A DNA stretch of 64,000 nucleotides. It comes from Actinernus sp. WN-2022. Taxonomy: Eukaryota > Cnidaria > Anthozoa > Actiniaria > Actinernidae. The position numbers and the translations under genes are program-made. A model generated the notes under the pieces. The model was not told where the DNA came from. It did not search any database and saw nothing but the letters and a program-made list of their open reading frames with translations. Within the stretch, counting starts at the first letter, position 1; each line of letters starts with the position of its first letter. Where the stretch lies: positions 32,260,792 through 32,324,791 of the forward strand of contig JAOWCC010001501.1 in the NCBI GenBank assembly GCA_030867875.1. Direction: 5' to 3'. Below are positions 12,659 to 23,515 of the stretch, in pieces.

Positions 12659-12850
12659 AATAGACCTAGTCAGCTGCCTGTTTGTTGCCCCATTTCAGAC
12701 CACGTGATAGTTCTCCAGAAGAGTCAGTGCTTTGTTTTCCAATTATAGAAATTTTCTCTTGGGATACAGAAAAATAAAAAAGCATTACTCAAGGGAAAAG
12801 TCAGGTGGTCTGAAATGGTACAACAAACAGGTAAGCTGACTAGGTCTATT
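12659..12850. mobile_element. 192-bp MITE with 4-bp target duplication
   Basis: Terminal inverted repeats: left AATAGACCTAGTCAGCTGCC, right GACTAGGTCTATT, extended by CATTTCAGACCACGTGA/TCAGGTGGTCTGAAATG inside. GGAT flanks both ends (12655-12658 and 12851-12854). The related repeat at 5.3 kb lacks the insertion. Confidence 0.8.
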
Positions 12851-12909
12851 GGATTCACTATTCATGCTCATGATCATTTATATATAATGGAATCGCCTTT
12901 TGTAGGAAT

Positions 12910-13060
12910 GCAATCACGTGGTTGTACTAGATGGCAAACAAATCTTAATTAATATATTTAAAGGCACTTGTACGAGATCAGTAGTGTTTTTAGCAAAACC
13001 TGTTTGTAAATGCTATTTTCCACTTCCAATCGATTGTCGATCTTTGTAACACAGCGTTTT
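12910..13060 (+). repeat. Dispersed repeat, direct partner at 44225-44340
   Basis: AATCACGTGGTTGTACT, TTTTAGCAAAACCTGTTTGT and CCAATCGATTG occur in the same order at 44.2 kb. Confidence 0.75.
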
Positions 13061-13849
13061 TAAAGATTGCCATGGATGCTGGATGGCAAGCTATGTCTTT
13101 CCCATGGCCGGAGGTCACAAGCTCAATTCATTCGTTCACAAAGTATTATACCAGCACATGACTGTTTACTGCAAAAGGCCTATCACAACTGCTCCCAGTA
13201 ATTATAATAAATCAAATCTGTTGTTAAAAAGTATATATTTGAGAACACAATTTCATCCCTATATGCTGATAAATACATAGATAAAGATTGTTAGACATAT
13301 TTAGTGATATGAACATTAGTTCCAAGAGTTTATACATGTACATGAACTCCATTATTCATTATTTATATCCCAATATTGCCTTACAGCTCACCAAATTACT
13401 TTCTTCCTGATCTGTAATTGATTAATTTACACAACGTTTACCTTTTGTTTCTGCGGTATATACATATATAAATATTTCTTCCTGACCAACCAGGTAGTTC
13501 CAACTCGATAGCCTTGCGGTTTTTTCCGGAACTTTCCTACTCTATTACATATTTCTTTTCTATCTTTTTACGTGAATAATTATGTATGTGATAAAAGCAC
13601 AGTGCTTTCTGATTGGTTGACGGCGAAATACCTCGACACAAAAAATAAAAATAAAAAAGACTTGCGATTTCTGACTCGTGCCGGCCAAAGGCCTGGCCCG
13701 AGTAATGAATTCCTGGACCGATTAGTTCTACATATAGGCGGGTAGAATGGTTTGACATTTCTTAAAGTGAGAGACGGACGAGTTAAATTCTGAGGTAATA
13801 AGTTATATAAGTTATATAAGTTGCCTTGAGGATGTGAGATACTTTTTCG

Positions 13850-14035
13850 GAAAAGTTTGCTACAAAGTTCTGATCTGCGTTCAAAAATACTATTTAGTCC
13901 AGATTAAATGGACGTAGAGCTCGTTTCTGTATACGTATGGTACCCTGGCCTAGTTGCTTTTCAGTATTTTTTCAGTATTTCAGTTTTTCACTCGTGTTCG
14001 ACTCGTGTTCGACTCGTGTGGAGTTTTAGATCAGA
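13850..14035 (+). repeat. Dispersed repeat, inverted partner at 7990-8170
   Basis: Shares CTGATCTGCGTTC, GAGCTCGTTTCTGTATACG and repeated GTGTTCGACTC words with the reverse complement of the 8 kb copy. Confidence 0.75.
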
Positions 14036-14600
14036 TCTATATATTCACCGGCCGAGGGCGATGCACGAGGTGAATACATTATGAATATATCAACAACAAC
14101 AATCTTCTTTTATTACCCTATAAATTGAATGCTACATTTATTATTTTGTTTTAAAAAGTACAAGGGTACTGGCAACCCGAAATAACCTAAAGGTTAAAAA
14201 TGCCAGGTTGTCAGCTTGCATATTGAAAATTATATTTTTGGTCGGGCACTCATTTACACACACACACACAACACACAAAAAGCATAATAGGACAAATAGC
14301 AAAAATCATTATTAATATGAAAAACTGAGAAAATATCAAACAACTATCACACTGAAATAGTAATTAGTTGCAAAACAGTGATATTATCTCAATGTCATTT
14401 ATGTAAAGAGAATTGACTAATATCTTGTAATAAGGGTCTGTTTTAGTTTTGCCTTAAATGATGAAATAGTGGACACCCAAGCGGAAGGTGTTTCACAATG
14501 GCCATATTTTCTCACCGTTATGAATAACAATATCTCTTCCTTATTTGATACTTGACACGGTTTTCTTTGTTCTTCATGAGGCTTTATTTGTCATACATAC

Positions 14601-14698
14601 CTCATTATAAATGCAAGGGATGTATGAGAAAAGTTCCCGGGTTGTATCCAGATACATCCCGGGAACTTTTCTCATATATCCCTTGCATTTATAACGAG
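14601..14698. repeat. Hairpin with about 40-bp arms
   Basis: CTCATTATAAATGCAAGGGA and AAGTTCCCGGG pair with CCCGGGAACTT and TCCCTTGCATTTATAACGAG across a 16-nt loop. Confidence 0.85.
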
Positions 14699-14918
14699 CA
14701 ATTCAATACAATTCAACGATATTTTGTTGTTTCTAGCTTATTATTTTCTCCAAGGAATTCATTCACCTTGGCTTCAGCCAAACTTACTAAATATCCCTAT
14801 AATGATTTAGAACCTTTTCTCCGTCTTGGTACTCGCCCAAAATCTACCTAAAAAGAGCTACATCAATGAAAATTTTGCGAAAACCTCGTCAAGTATGAAA
14901 TAAGAGACTTAAACACCT

Positions 14919-14996
14919 CGAACGTCGGCAATAAGCCATATACATCCCTCGGGCCTACGGCCCTCGGGATGTATATGGCTTATTGCCTCCGTTCTC
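14919..14996. repeat. Second hairpin, about 30-bp arms
   Basis: GGCAATAAGCCATATACATC pairs with GATGTATATGGCTTATTGCC. The centre is CCTCGGGCC TAC GGCCCTCGGG. A short CGAACG/CGTTC extension continues the stem. Confidence 0.85.
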
Positions 14997-15842
14997 GGTA
15001 TTTAACTCTTCCATAAATCATTAGGAAGCATTGTTTGGCTTGTATAATGACGTTGAAGTACAGCGATGTTGCAGTGTTGGCGACCTCTGTTCAGTTGTAT
15101 AAATGGCTACAGATTCTCCACTGATTCAGTCTACGAAACCACATCAAAGGTACCGAGAGTAAGCCATTACAATTGCCTTTTAACATTCCCAGCAACGAAT
15201 AGTTCAATTGTCGATCATTTGGATTGTCTTAGTTCTAAGTCTCATAACAAGTAAGTCTACCAATCACGCAAGTTGTTTCGCAAAAAATATCGCTAAACGT
15301 AACTGATTCTGTACAGCATTCCTTCTGGTATAAACCAATATATATCGTAGCCTAGCTTCTTTAAATTTAGTATCAAATATATTCCCTAAGAGAAGTTGCT
15401 TTTTTTTACTTGGACTCGAACATCGTGGATTAATTATACGGATCCGAACGCTGTGAGAAGAGAGAGACGTATTACGACGTCGGTGCCACTTGCATATAGC
15501 GCTCTGAAAATTTAATGCATAGCCATTCAATTTCCCAAAAATTGTATTGCATGTATTTGAAGAATGAACATTGCTCTTTCGCTAGACAATATTCTTATAT
15601 GGCCAGGTAACGTATCATTGGAGATTTTATCCTCTCAATTTGGCATTTTTTGTGTACCAAAGATGAGTAAAATTAGCAAAATAATGAAACATTGCTGGAC
15701 AAGACAATACTTTTATTCGCACTTATAACATAAAAACATATCATAATATTCCGTTCTGTTACTTAAATTTGTCAGCAAGTTTTTAAAATAAGCGTACACA
15801 ATAAATAATCTTGAAGTGAGGGTGAGCTAAAATATTTAAGTT

Positions 15843-16180
15843 GAAATCAAATAACACTAACGACCATAAACATAGAAAGCGTCATCTCTTCTCTAATCAG
15901 CTCCACAATATTTATTTAAATTTAAATTTTCAATTTTAGACGAGATGTTAACGATGTGTAGTATTGAGCTCGTAAAAATCAGTCTGAGAGCCGTAAAACC
16001 AAATGGTCGCCGTTCGGTTGTAATCAAATAAAACGAACGACCCATCAACATAGACAGCATCATCTCTTCTCTAATCAGCTCCACAATATTTATTTAAATT
16101 TCTAATTTCAATTTTAGACGAGATGTTAACGATGTGTAGTATTGAGCTCGTAAAAAATATGCCCGAGAGCCGTAAAACAA
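15843..16180 (+). repeat. Two-copy 178-bp tandem duplication
   Basis: CATCTCTTCTCTAATCAGCT, ACGAGATGTTAACGATGTGT and GAGAGCCGTAAAAC repeat once with a 178-bp offset and few differences. Confidence 0.85.
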
Positions 16181-16189
16181 AAGTATAAA

Positions 16190-16355
16190 TCCTAGCATAT
16201 TCATGCGATTTTCTTCATTCGAAAGACTTCACTGAGGACTGGTTACCATTCGCCTTGCTGCTATTGTATTGTAATCGACACTGATTGGCTCAAGTAAACG
16301 TAAGTGTGGAATGCTTTGTTTTCGTTCTCGTTGTCTAAGTGATCCCGGTCTGCAA
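16190..16355 (+). repeat. Member of the GTTCTCGTTGTCTAAG repeat family
   Basis: Shares ATCCTAGCATAT, TTCGAAAGACTTCA and TTCTCGTTGTCTAAGTG with 6373-6765 and 61080-62050. One copy only of the block that is amplified at 61.2 kb. Confidence 0.65.
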
Positions 16356-16883
16356 CACTTTAGGCGATATTTACAGACTAGTCGGCTGCTATTGAAGTGC
16401 CTCTAATAGTTAATTTGTTATCATCAATATTGATTCTACATTTTAAACAGTTCGGAATGGTAGCTATAGAATATTTCTTGATTTGAGTGTCTGGGAGCTA
16501 TAAAGGTTTATATCGTTTATTATACAAAAACATGCTGGGAGATAAATGGCCTTTTATAAACATCGATGTTTTGATTGTATTGTATCAGCGCATAAGTAAG
16601 AGAATGTATCTCTTGTGCGCTTGTGCGATGATAATGGTCGCTTTAGTCATTAGACATTTTGCGTATTATTATTATTTTCTTTTTTGCCATGTTTCTTACC
16701 AGGAGCCCATTACCCGGAGCGTCCATCTCCCATACAAGCTATATGTCACAGCGCGTTAGATTTTCAGGCTATATTTAGACTAGTTTTTAACGCGAAAAAC
16801 TCAAAGCCAATCAGTGATTAGTATCACGATTCACTGATCACTTTGTTTACTTTTGAGACGCCAATATAACATGGCATTGGCGT

Positions 16884-17352
16884 TAGGCTTTAGCACATTC
16901 TGCTCGAAAAAAAGGCTATTCTGCTCGAAAGAATTGCCCGAAAAAAAGACTATTATGCTCGAATTTATGCTTCTGAAAAATTTGGGGCAGTTGCAGTCTT
17001 AGCGTGTACAAGCCGATTATTCCATTTTTTCATGGATTTATAGTACTAATTTAACGCTTACGAGCTATAGGTCGGACTTTTTCGGAGAAAGCAATAAAGT
17101 TAAGATAAGTTAAAGCATTGGTAACCAACTGTCTTTCTTGTCCTTCATCGTCATGGTCAATGATTTCTGTTTGTTCCGCCGGCATCTTTGTTTTGCTCGT
17201 ACCCAGCTCCCTCTCGTCTACACTTTTCCTCATTCCCAGCCCCAAAAATATGCAAAATGGCCTATTCTGCCCGGATTATGCCCCAATTACGTTTTCTGCT
17301 CCTGAGGCCCTATTATGCTCGAAATTCTGCCGGCAGAATGTGCTAAAGCCTA
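16884..17352. mobile_element. hAT-like MITE with 8-bp target duplication
   Basis: Termini TAGGCTTTAGCACATTCTG and CAGAATGTGCTAAAGCCTA are perfect inverted repeats. ATTGGCGT flanks both ends (16876-16883 and 17353-17360). The 8-bp duplication and TAGG start fit the hAT superfamily. The interior has GCTCGAAAAAAAGGCTATT-type words and no transposase. Confidence 0.9.
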
Positions 17353-17440
17353 ATTGGCGTCTCAGAATACCAGCCTCTGATTGGCTCTTGCGCGAGACCT
17401 TGCAGTTACATGGGTTCCAGGTCAAGTTCAAAAGTCGTTT

Positions 17441-17790
17441 GTTCAACCACAGGCAACCCAAGCTCTAATTGTGTGTATTTGTCAGTATAATATAGGGAAC
17501 TACTAAACGGGGGAAATCATGAATTTTACTACTATTGATAGGTTAAAATCAACTGAAATAAACGTACCTTTGCTCTATATGTTGTCTTTTGTCGTTTATT
17601 AGCGATTTGGGCCTATTTTCCTTTTCGCTAATAAACGACAAAAGACAACATATAGAGCAAAGGTACGTTTATTTCAGTTGATTTTAACCTATCAATAGTA
17701 GTAAAATTCATGATTTCCCCCGTTTAGTAGTTCCCCTATATTATACTGACAAATACACACAATTAGAGCTTGGGATGCCTGTGGTTCAAC
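17441..17790. mobile_element. Foldback element with about 160-bp arms
   Basis: 17441-17604 and 17626-17790 are near-perfect reverse complements around a 21-bp spacer. Outer ends read CCACAGGCAACCCAAGC and GCTTGGGATGCCTGTGG, bordered by GTTCAAC on both sides. GTTCAAC is itself nearly palindromic, so the true duplication could be 3 to 7 bp. Confidence 0.92.
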
Positions 17791-18109
17791 AGCAAGATTT
17801 CTACAATTTCACCTTCAAAACACTGTAAATTACAAGAGAAGAATTATTCAATCCTAAAGGTAAGGTTGGCATTGTAGTTTCCGTCAGAAATCTAACACTC
17901 TTAATCGCTAAAAGTACAATTTTCACAACTGATTTTTCAAGAGATTTCAAAATACGTCGCGAAAGTTTTCTCGACTCAACCGTGAAACGTTGCCATAGAT
18001 ATACTAGGCGCCTTTTGAGAATTGAAATTACGATCAGCATAAGTTTGGTGCTTCATTCTCTTCTTTCTTTTAACAATTCCTGACTTAACTGTTGAATCGC
18101 GATACAAAT

Positions 18110-18267
18110 CTAATTGCGATTTTGAGACGCCGATACAGAATTATATTGCCGGCGTTGGAAGAAAATATATTTTTCGTATTGGGCTTCCTCGCAGCGCGAC
18201 TCCGCCCAATTCGAAATATATTTTCTCCCACTGACTGGCCGGCAATATAATTCGGAATCGCAATTAG
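18110..18267. repeat. Inverted repeat, about 65-bp arms
   Basis: CTAATTGCGATT, GAATTATATTGCCGGC, AAAATATATTT and ATTGGGC pair with GCCCAAT, AAATATATTTT, GCCGGCAATATAATTC and AATCGCAATTAG. Confidence 0.8.
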
Positions 18268-18331
18268 TTTATAGTATGATTAGTCTATCAGAACTCGCCA
18301 AATTATTGCACTCTTGAAGTTCTAAAACGTA

Positions 18332-18840
18332 ATGTCTCTATCAATTCCAAGCCCCACCCATCCCCCGCCCATCCCCCATGGGGCATTTGACAATCTATCT
18401 GTCCCTGGAGTGGGGCATTTGTTTTGCGTCAGCCCGGGCCCTGGGCATTTGTCCAAAAATTATCCCACCCCTCCCCTATGTTTGTTTTTGTTTTGCTCAA
18501 CTGATCAACACGTGCTTGCTTCATCGATCAACATGGCGGCGGAAAAGCCATCCGTTAACATGACGTTAGGAGAACTGGCTAGTGAGTGGGATTTGGGGGC
18601 ACTTACGAAAGTATTTTAAGGTGAGTACTGCATTACTTTAATAAAGAAAAGCGGTGAAATGTGGCTTGGAAACGGCGAAGAAATTTGGCGCGTTCGCTAT
18701 ACTTGCCCCGGGGTGGGGCATTTGCATAGCTTAGCTGGGGCATTTGCAACGTTCTGATTACAAAAATGACAAAATCCCCACAAATGCCCGGGGGGGGGGG
18801 GAGGGGGGGGCATGGGCGGGCTTGGAATTGATAGAGACAT
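18332..18840. mobile_element. Inverted-repeat element with an exon-like insert
   Basis: Termini ATGTCTCTATCAATTCCAAG and CTTGGAATTGATAGAGACAT are perfect inverted repeats, followed inside by G/C runs and GGGGCATTTG words. The interior contains ACATGGCGGCGG and a 28-codon frame (MAAEKPSVNM to LTKVF) whose stop abuts AAG/GTGAGT, a good donor. This may be the first exon of the parent autonomous element. The interior also matches 4258-4463. Confidence 0.8.
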
Positions 18841-19172
18841 AAACATGGCGGATGAAGAAGTGCCAAGCGAAGATTCAACAAAAAGCCTTATTGGATTTTG
18901 CGGACCGTTACGGAAACAGCTTTTTTCGCGGGAAAACGAAGTTAAAAATAGCCGGAAAATGTAACGTGCTGTGACACATATCCATACTAGATGGACGCTC
19001 CGGGTAATGGGCTCCTGTTCTTACTCTTTACATTGTAAAGTGTTTTTGCTTCCTCGTGGTCTCAGTGTACAAGTGTAAATGTAAAGTGTAAGCCCCCTAG
19101 ATGAGCGCCTTGCGCTCTTGGGGTTAACGTTTAGCTCAAATATTATTTAAATAAAATAATAATAAAAATGTC

Positions 19173-19262
19173 AAATAAAATCTATTTTTAGTAACTGGAA
19201 GTAGTTGAGCGCTCGCGCACTTTGCTTCAGCTGCTTCCGGTTACGAAAAATAGATTTTATTT
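19173..19262. repeat. Hairpin, about 37-bp arms
   Basis: AAATAAAATCTATTTTTAGT pairs with TACGAAAAATAGATTTTATTT. The right arm and loop (TTTGCTTCAGCTGCTTCCGG) recur at 48265-48310. Confidence 0.8.
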
Positions 19263-21224
19263 AAAATCGCACACCGCGTGCTACAAGATTCCCTCTCTTT
19301 CTGATGCTCTTGATTTTACCAAATATTTATTAGAATGTAAGACTAGTTTCATTCAAAAAGAAAAGAAATGACAGTAATTGACACCACATCATTAGCTTTT
19401 ATGGTTTGGAATTGATAGTCAGTAAAAGTTACAGTGAAGATGAATTATTTCTACTTTTTATTGATCCACGTAATCCATTTCAAAATCTAGTTGCCAAATA
19501 TATGTTTGAATGTCTCAAAATTAGAAACGATAGTGTTAGTATTTGGTTCACATCCGAGACGCAATGGCTACGTAAGGATCCAAATAAAGTTATGTTTATG
19601 TCTATGTCGAAGGCCGGAAGGCAGTTAGTTTTCTAAAAGGGTTTCAAATCACTACACGTGGTACAAATTGAGGGCTCTGATTGGTGGTTATAACATAAAT
19701 AACAATTCACATAATGAACTGCGCACTCGTTTAAGAGCTTAAGATCTGTTGACTTTGTTAATTATCACTGACGCATTTGTAAAGACACGACTGTTTATTA
19801 TATAGTTTCTTTCTTGCGAATGGAGAAATTTCCTTTTAAAAAAACACGATAAAAAGCGATTGCGATCGCAAATTTCTAATGAACGGCTATTCTTATTTTC
19901 ATTCTCTCTCTTTTCTCGAACTTAATTAACTGCCATACAGCGATATCGAGTTTATTACGATGCAGGATTAGTCCATTTCGTAAATATTGTGATTATATTA
20001 TTGTCTATCGGCGTCTCGAGACGTCACGAGTTATCACACGATCGAGATTACTGAAGAATTGTCATTAGTCTCGGTATTTCCATGATCGCCAACCATTGAA
20101 GATAGCTAAGGAGAAGAAATTCAATAATCTTTCGCTAATTATCAGCCATGAATTGTTTATGTCTGCGGTGATGAAAGGAAGACGTTTAATACCTTGTGAT
20201 TTTCCGCTCGAAAACATCGTCCAAGAATCGTGAGCTAAGGTACTTAAGGTAGGCCTTTCGCTTTTTTTGCCGGAGTGTCGCGAAACCTTTTTATTAAGCT
20301 ATTTTGAAATATTCATTATTCAAGGAAAGGGTTTGTTATGCTTTTTGAAAAGTACCTTAATACACGGTTATTAACGTGGACATAAAACCGGCTGCCGTTT
20401 ACTGTAATGTTGATGTTCAAACGTTTCTTGTTTTTGTCAAGATAGTTGGCGAAGCAATGGAAATTGATTGAAAATTATTTTTAGTTTTCTGTTATGTGTG
20501 AAAATGTTCAATATAATTTCATCCAAGTCGTACTTTCGCCTTTATTCACATTTTGTTACTTAGATGTTTAGCTGAATATTTTGTAACCTCTCCTAGTTAT
20601 ATCAGAAGGTTTGGATCTCAAAGTTTTATAGGAATTAGTCCGCACTAGTGACACCGTCCGTTTTACACTTATACTGAACTCAAAACTGCTCCAGTTACAC
20701 AGGCAATTACACACCTACGCTATGCTGGAAGTTTCTTTAACATTTATTTTCATAAATAAAAAGCGGGAATGTTCTTCAAATAGACACAAAAAATGTTGGA
20801 AAAAGAAGTTTTGACAGGAAGTTTTGCGAGATATCTTTACGTCCTGGTTGAGATTTTTCTTTTCACCGGACCACGGGTTTAATTTCCTCATCGGCACACC
20901 GGGATTGACTCAGTATTGGGATCAACGGAAAACAAAAATGAGGTTATTCATTTATACAGAGCAAATTCTATATCAATATATTCAATGCGATTCACAAGGG
21001 ACTACTATTGTGGCGCAATGGGCTGCCATGCAGTTTACTATCATTTTTTTATTGTCGCTGTAACTCCAGAATACAAGCTGTTTTTGCTGGAAGAAAATCC
21101 CCTACTATTTCCCAAAATAGGACATGTTCTTTTCCATCTTCCGCACAAAAGACCGCCGCACTCAACCACTCAGAAAACAAAGGAGGCCTCTTGCTCAAGT
21201 TCAGCAGCAGCCCATCACCTCTCA
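19263..21224. other. No supported gene
   Basis: A 76-codon frame near 19406-19636 has no ATG, no splice context and no family I recognise. A 60-bp block at 20940-21000 resembles 60310-60370. Nothing else stands out. Confidence 0.4.
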
Positions 21225-21366
21225 AAACCTTGCATTTTATTGGACCCCAGTTGGACTGCACTGACAAAGAATTGCATTGTTTTAGGGTTAGGGTTTGTAT
21301 TGTTTCAGGGTTAGGCATTGTTTGGATAGCCAGTACTATTCCACGTTCCGAGGAGGTGAAGGCCGC
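21225..21366 (+). repeat. Dispersed repeat, inverted copy at 55838-55991
   Basis: AAAACCTTGCATTTTATTGG, GACAAAGAATTGCATTG, TTTTAGGGTTAGGGTTTG and TGGATAGCCAGTACTATTCC match the reverse complement of the 55.9 kb copy. Confidence 0.85.
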
Positions 21367-21634
21367 CCCAAGTTCAGACCATTTTGATGCAAACTAGAGC
21401 AGCTGTCAGTCGGAATCGGTATTTTCCCTTCTTTAACTATTCTTAGGCAGTAAAATATCGCTCGACTTAATTGTAATTGGTTTAGAGAAGTCACATGTCA
21501 ACTGCGTTGAATAGTGTTTCGCACATGCACAGTACTGACTACAAGTTGGAGAAAGTATGAGAGGGGGAGGGGAGGGGGAAGTTTATGAGCTCCCGCAGGT
21601 TAGACCGCTGAGATGCAACGACTGTGCCACTGGA

Positions 21635-22110
21635 GCCTTTAGGAGGGGCTGAATGGGGTTAACTGATAACTGAGAAATGGGCCAAAAATATTACTTTTAA
21701 CTGAGAATTTTACCTTTTTTTAGCTGTTAGCTGATATTTGTGAGATAGCTGTTACCTGATATTTCATAATTTTTTATTAAAATGACGTAACGTCACATGC
21801 TATTATTGGCTTTTCGGATGGTTTTCGATAGATTTGATCCAGTTGATAATAGTCAAATATTAAACATGCCACATCAGAGTTATCTGATACTAGAAAAATC
21901 TATTGAATAGACAAAATGTAGTGTTTGATGTTGAATTAGCGGTTATTATTCATTTCATACCAGCAAATATGTATTCAAATCAGGTTAGGGTAGTCTTTTT
22001 ATATAACTTAACTGATAACAGCAAAATTTAACTGATAACTGATAAATAGCTAAAAATTTAGCTGTTAACTGATATTGGTACCCCCCCATTCAGCCCCTCC
22101 TTAAGGCGAG
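21635..22110. mobile_element. Inverted-repeat element with AGGAGGGGCTGAATGGGG ends
   Basis: Left AGGAGGGGCTGAATGGGG and right CCCCCATTCAGCCCCTCCTT. Both ends lead into TTAACTGATAACTGA-type words. No coding capacity. Confidence 0.8.
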
Positions 22111-22562
22111 TGTTATACCAAATTTTAGTAACCAAAGTTTTAGTAACATTTTCGCCCGTATTCCATAAGAAAACCATGAAATAGCCATATTATCCTATCT
22201 GAATAAGAAATGGTTATCGGAAAGAGAGAGCACATTTGAAGCTTTCATGAAAAAAACTTTATTTGAAATTTCCTTTGAAGCCAGCGGTAGTTATTGGCGG
22301 CCGAGTCTCGAGATGCATTCAAATTTCTATATTCTGATTTGCTGAAAAAGAAATGGCGCGAAATGTTCTGCATTTTGATTGACTTCATTTAGCAACCCAA
22401 TCAAAATATATTCTCTTCGCGTGATTGGTGGACTCGCGTCACGTGACCCGATATCTGCTCTCCGCCTGCGAGCGTAAAGAAAACATTTGTAAGGATTATA
22501 AACGCAATAACCTACTTTGTGGCTTTGGAATATTAAGCAATTATTGAGGTTGAGCATGATAG

Positions 22563-23053
22563 AACCCTGCTAGCAGAGGTTCTTTTCTCTTACCCTCTCT
22601 CCAGCTCCACTAACGAGGGAGAAAAGAACCTCTGCCACGATCCGAACGGTTTTCTGTTAAGCATGCGCCGCGTATTTGGATTTCCATTGGCCGAGAAAAA
22701 CGAGACGGTAAACATTGTAGATTCATTATAGATTTCAGATTGTCCATTTCCTATTGTCAACGGCAAGAGAAGGCGAAGTGAAGAAAATAAAATAAATTTC
22801 CTTCTTCGAGGGTGATGTTGCTTTCGTTGAGGTTTGACACAGCTGCTTTTAACGCTACTTCGAACTCGCTCACGCTCACTCCAAAGACAGATGCCATCTT
22901 GAAACTGCAAACTCTAGACTGGGCAGTGTTTTAAAGCACCAACAAGTTATACGTGTGACTTACCTCCAAAAACTTGGAGCCGGCAAGATCTAAAGAACCG
23001 TTCGAGTGGAGCTGGAGAGAGGGTAAGAGAAAAGAACCTCTGCTAGAAGGGTT
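22563..23053. mobile_element. MULE-like MITE with 9-bp target duplication
   Basis: Long inverted arms (CTAGCAGAGGTTCTTTTCTC, TTACCCTCTCTCCAGCTCCACT and their reverse complements). GCATGATAG flanks both ends (22554-22562 and 23054-23062). A 9-bp duplication with long arms is typical of Mutator-like elements. The interior lacks a transposase. Confidence 0.88.
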
Positions 23054-23445
23054 GCATGATAGCGAAAATTATCATGCGAAAACCGAATTAATAATAATAA
23101 CAATATTTTGACACGGTGCTCTCGTCACCGAAGTGTTTTTACTAACAGTTTTAAGCTCAAGTTTTAGGAAAGCAAAAAGCTATCGAAAACGAAATTAAAT
23201 GAAACGCTGTATAAAATTGGTTTGTTTACGATTGAATTTCTGGTTCAAGATGTTTTCTTTCTTATTCGAGCTAAATTAAAATTGCATTTATTTTATGAAT
23301 TTAGGAGAAAGGAATGACTAGAAACAGCTGTGCACTTAAAATAGCAAAAAGGCTCAAAATAACGAAATAACTGCCTTGCTTTTTAGTGTAACGGATTGTC
23401 GTAGTTGCTTATCATCGAGCGCTGAGTATTATCTGCTAGCAGATC

Positions 23446-23515
23446 AGTCTCGTACCCAGAGCTCATCTCCACAGAGAGAGCTCTCTCTGTGGAGATGAGC
23501 TCTGGGTACGAGACT
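23446..23515. repeat. Perfect 70-bp palindrome
   Basis: 35-bp arms beginning AGTCTCGTACCCAGAGCTCA with no spacer and no mismatch. ATTATCTGCT and AGCAGATAAT just outside extend the symmetry imperfectly. Confidence 0.95.

Larger units (their letters stand above)
16814..17900 (+). repeat. GAGACGCC repeat carrying two insertions
   Basis: Outside the insertions at 16884-17352 and 17441-17790 the sequence matches 53656-53900 almost base for base: ATCACGATTCACTGATCA, TTTTGAGACGCCAATATAAC, GGCGTCTCAGAATACCAGCC, CAGCAAGATTTCTACAATTT. Confidence 0.85.
16700..19017. mobile_element. CAGGAGCCC element split by nested insertions
   Basis: Left arm starts CAGGAGCCCATTACCCGGAG and right arm ends CTCCGGGTAATGGGCTCCTG. 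The direct 7-bp flank TTCTTAC is at 16693-16699 and 19018-19024. Arms also share TGTCACAGC/GCTGTGACA and GGCTATTTTTA-like words with the compact copy at 35509-35905. That copy is 397 bp, so nearly 1.9 kb here is inserted DNA. Confidence 0.85.

Noticed and set aside
17118..17468. 116-codon open frame spanning two transposons
   Set aside because: Crosses from the hAT-like MITE through host repeat into the foldback element.
21285..21315. TTAGGGTTAGGG near 21.3 kb and its complement at 55.9 kb, as a telomere remnant
   Set aside because: Only two perfect units, and both lie inside a longer dispersed repeat shared by the two loci.
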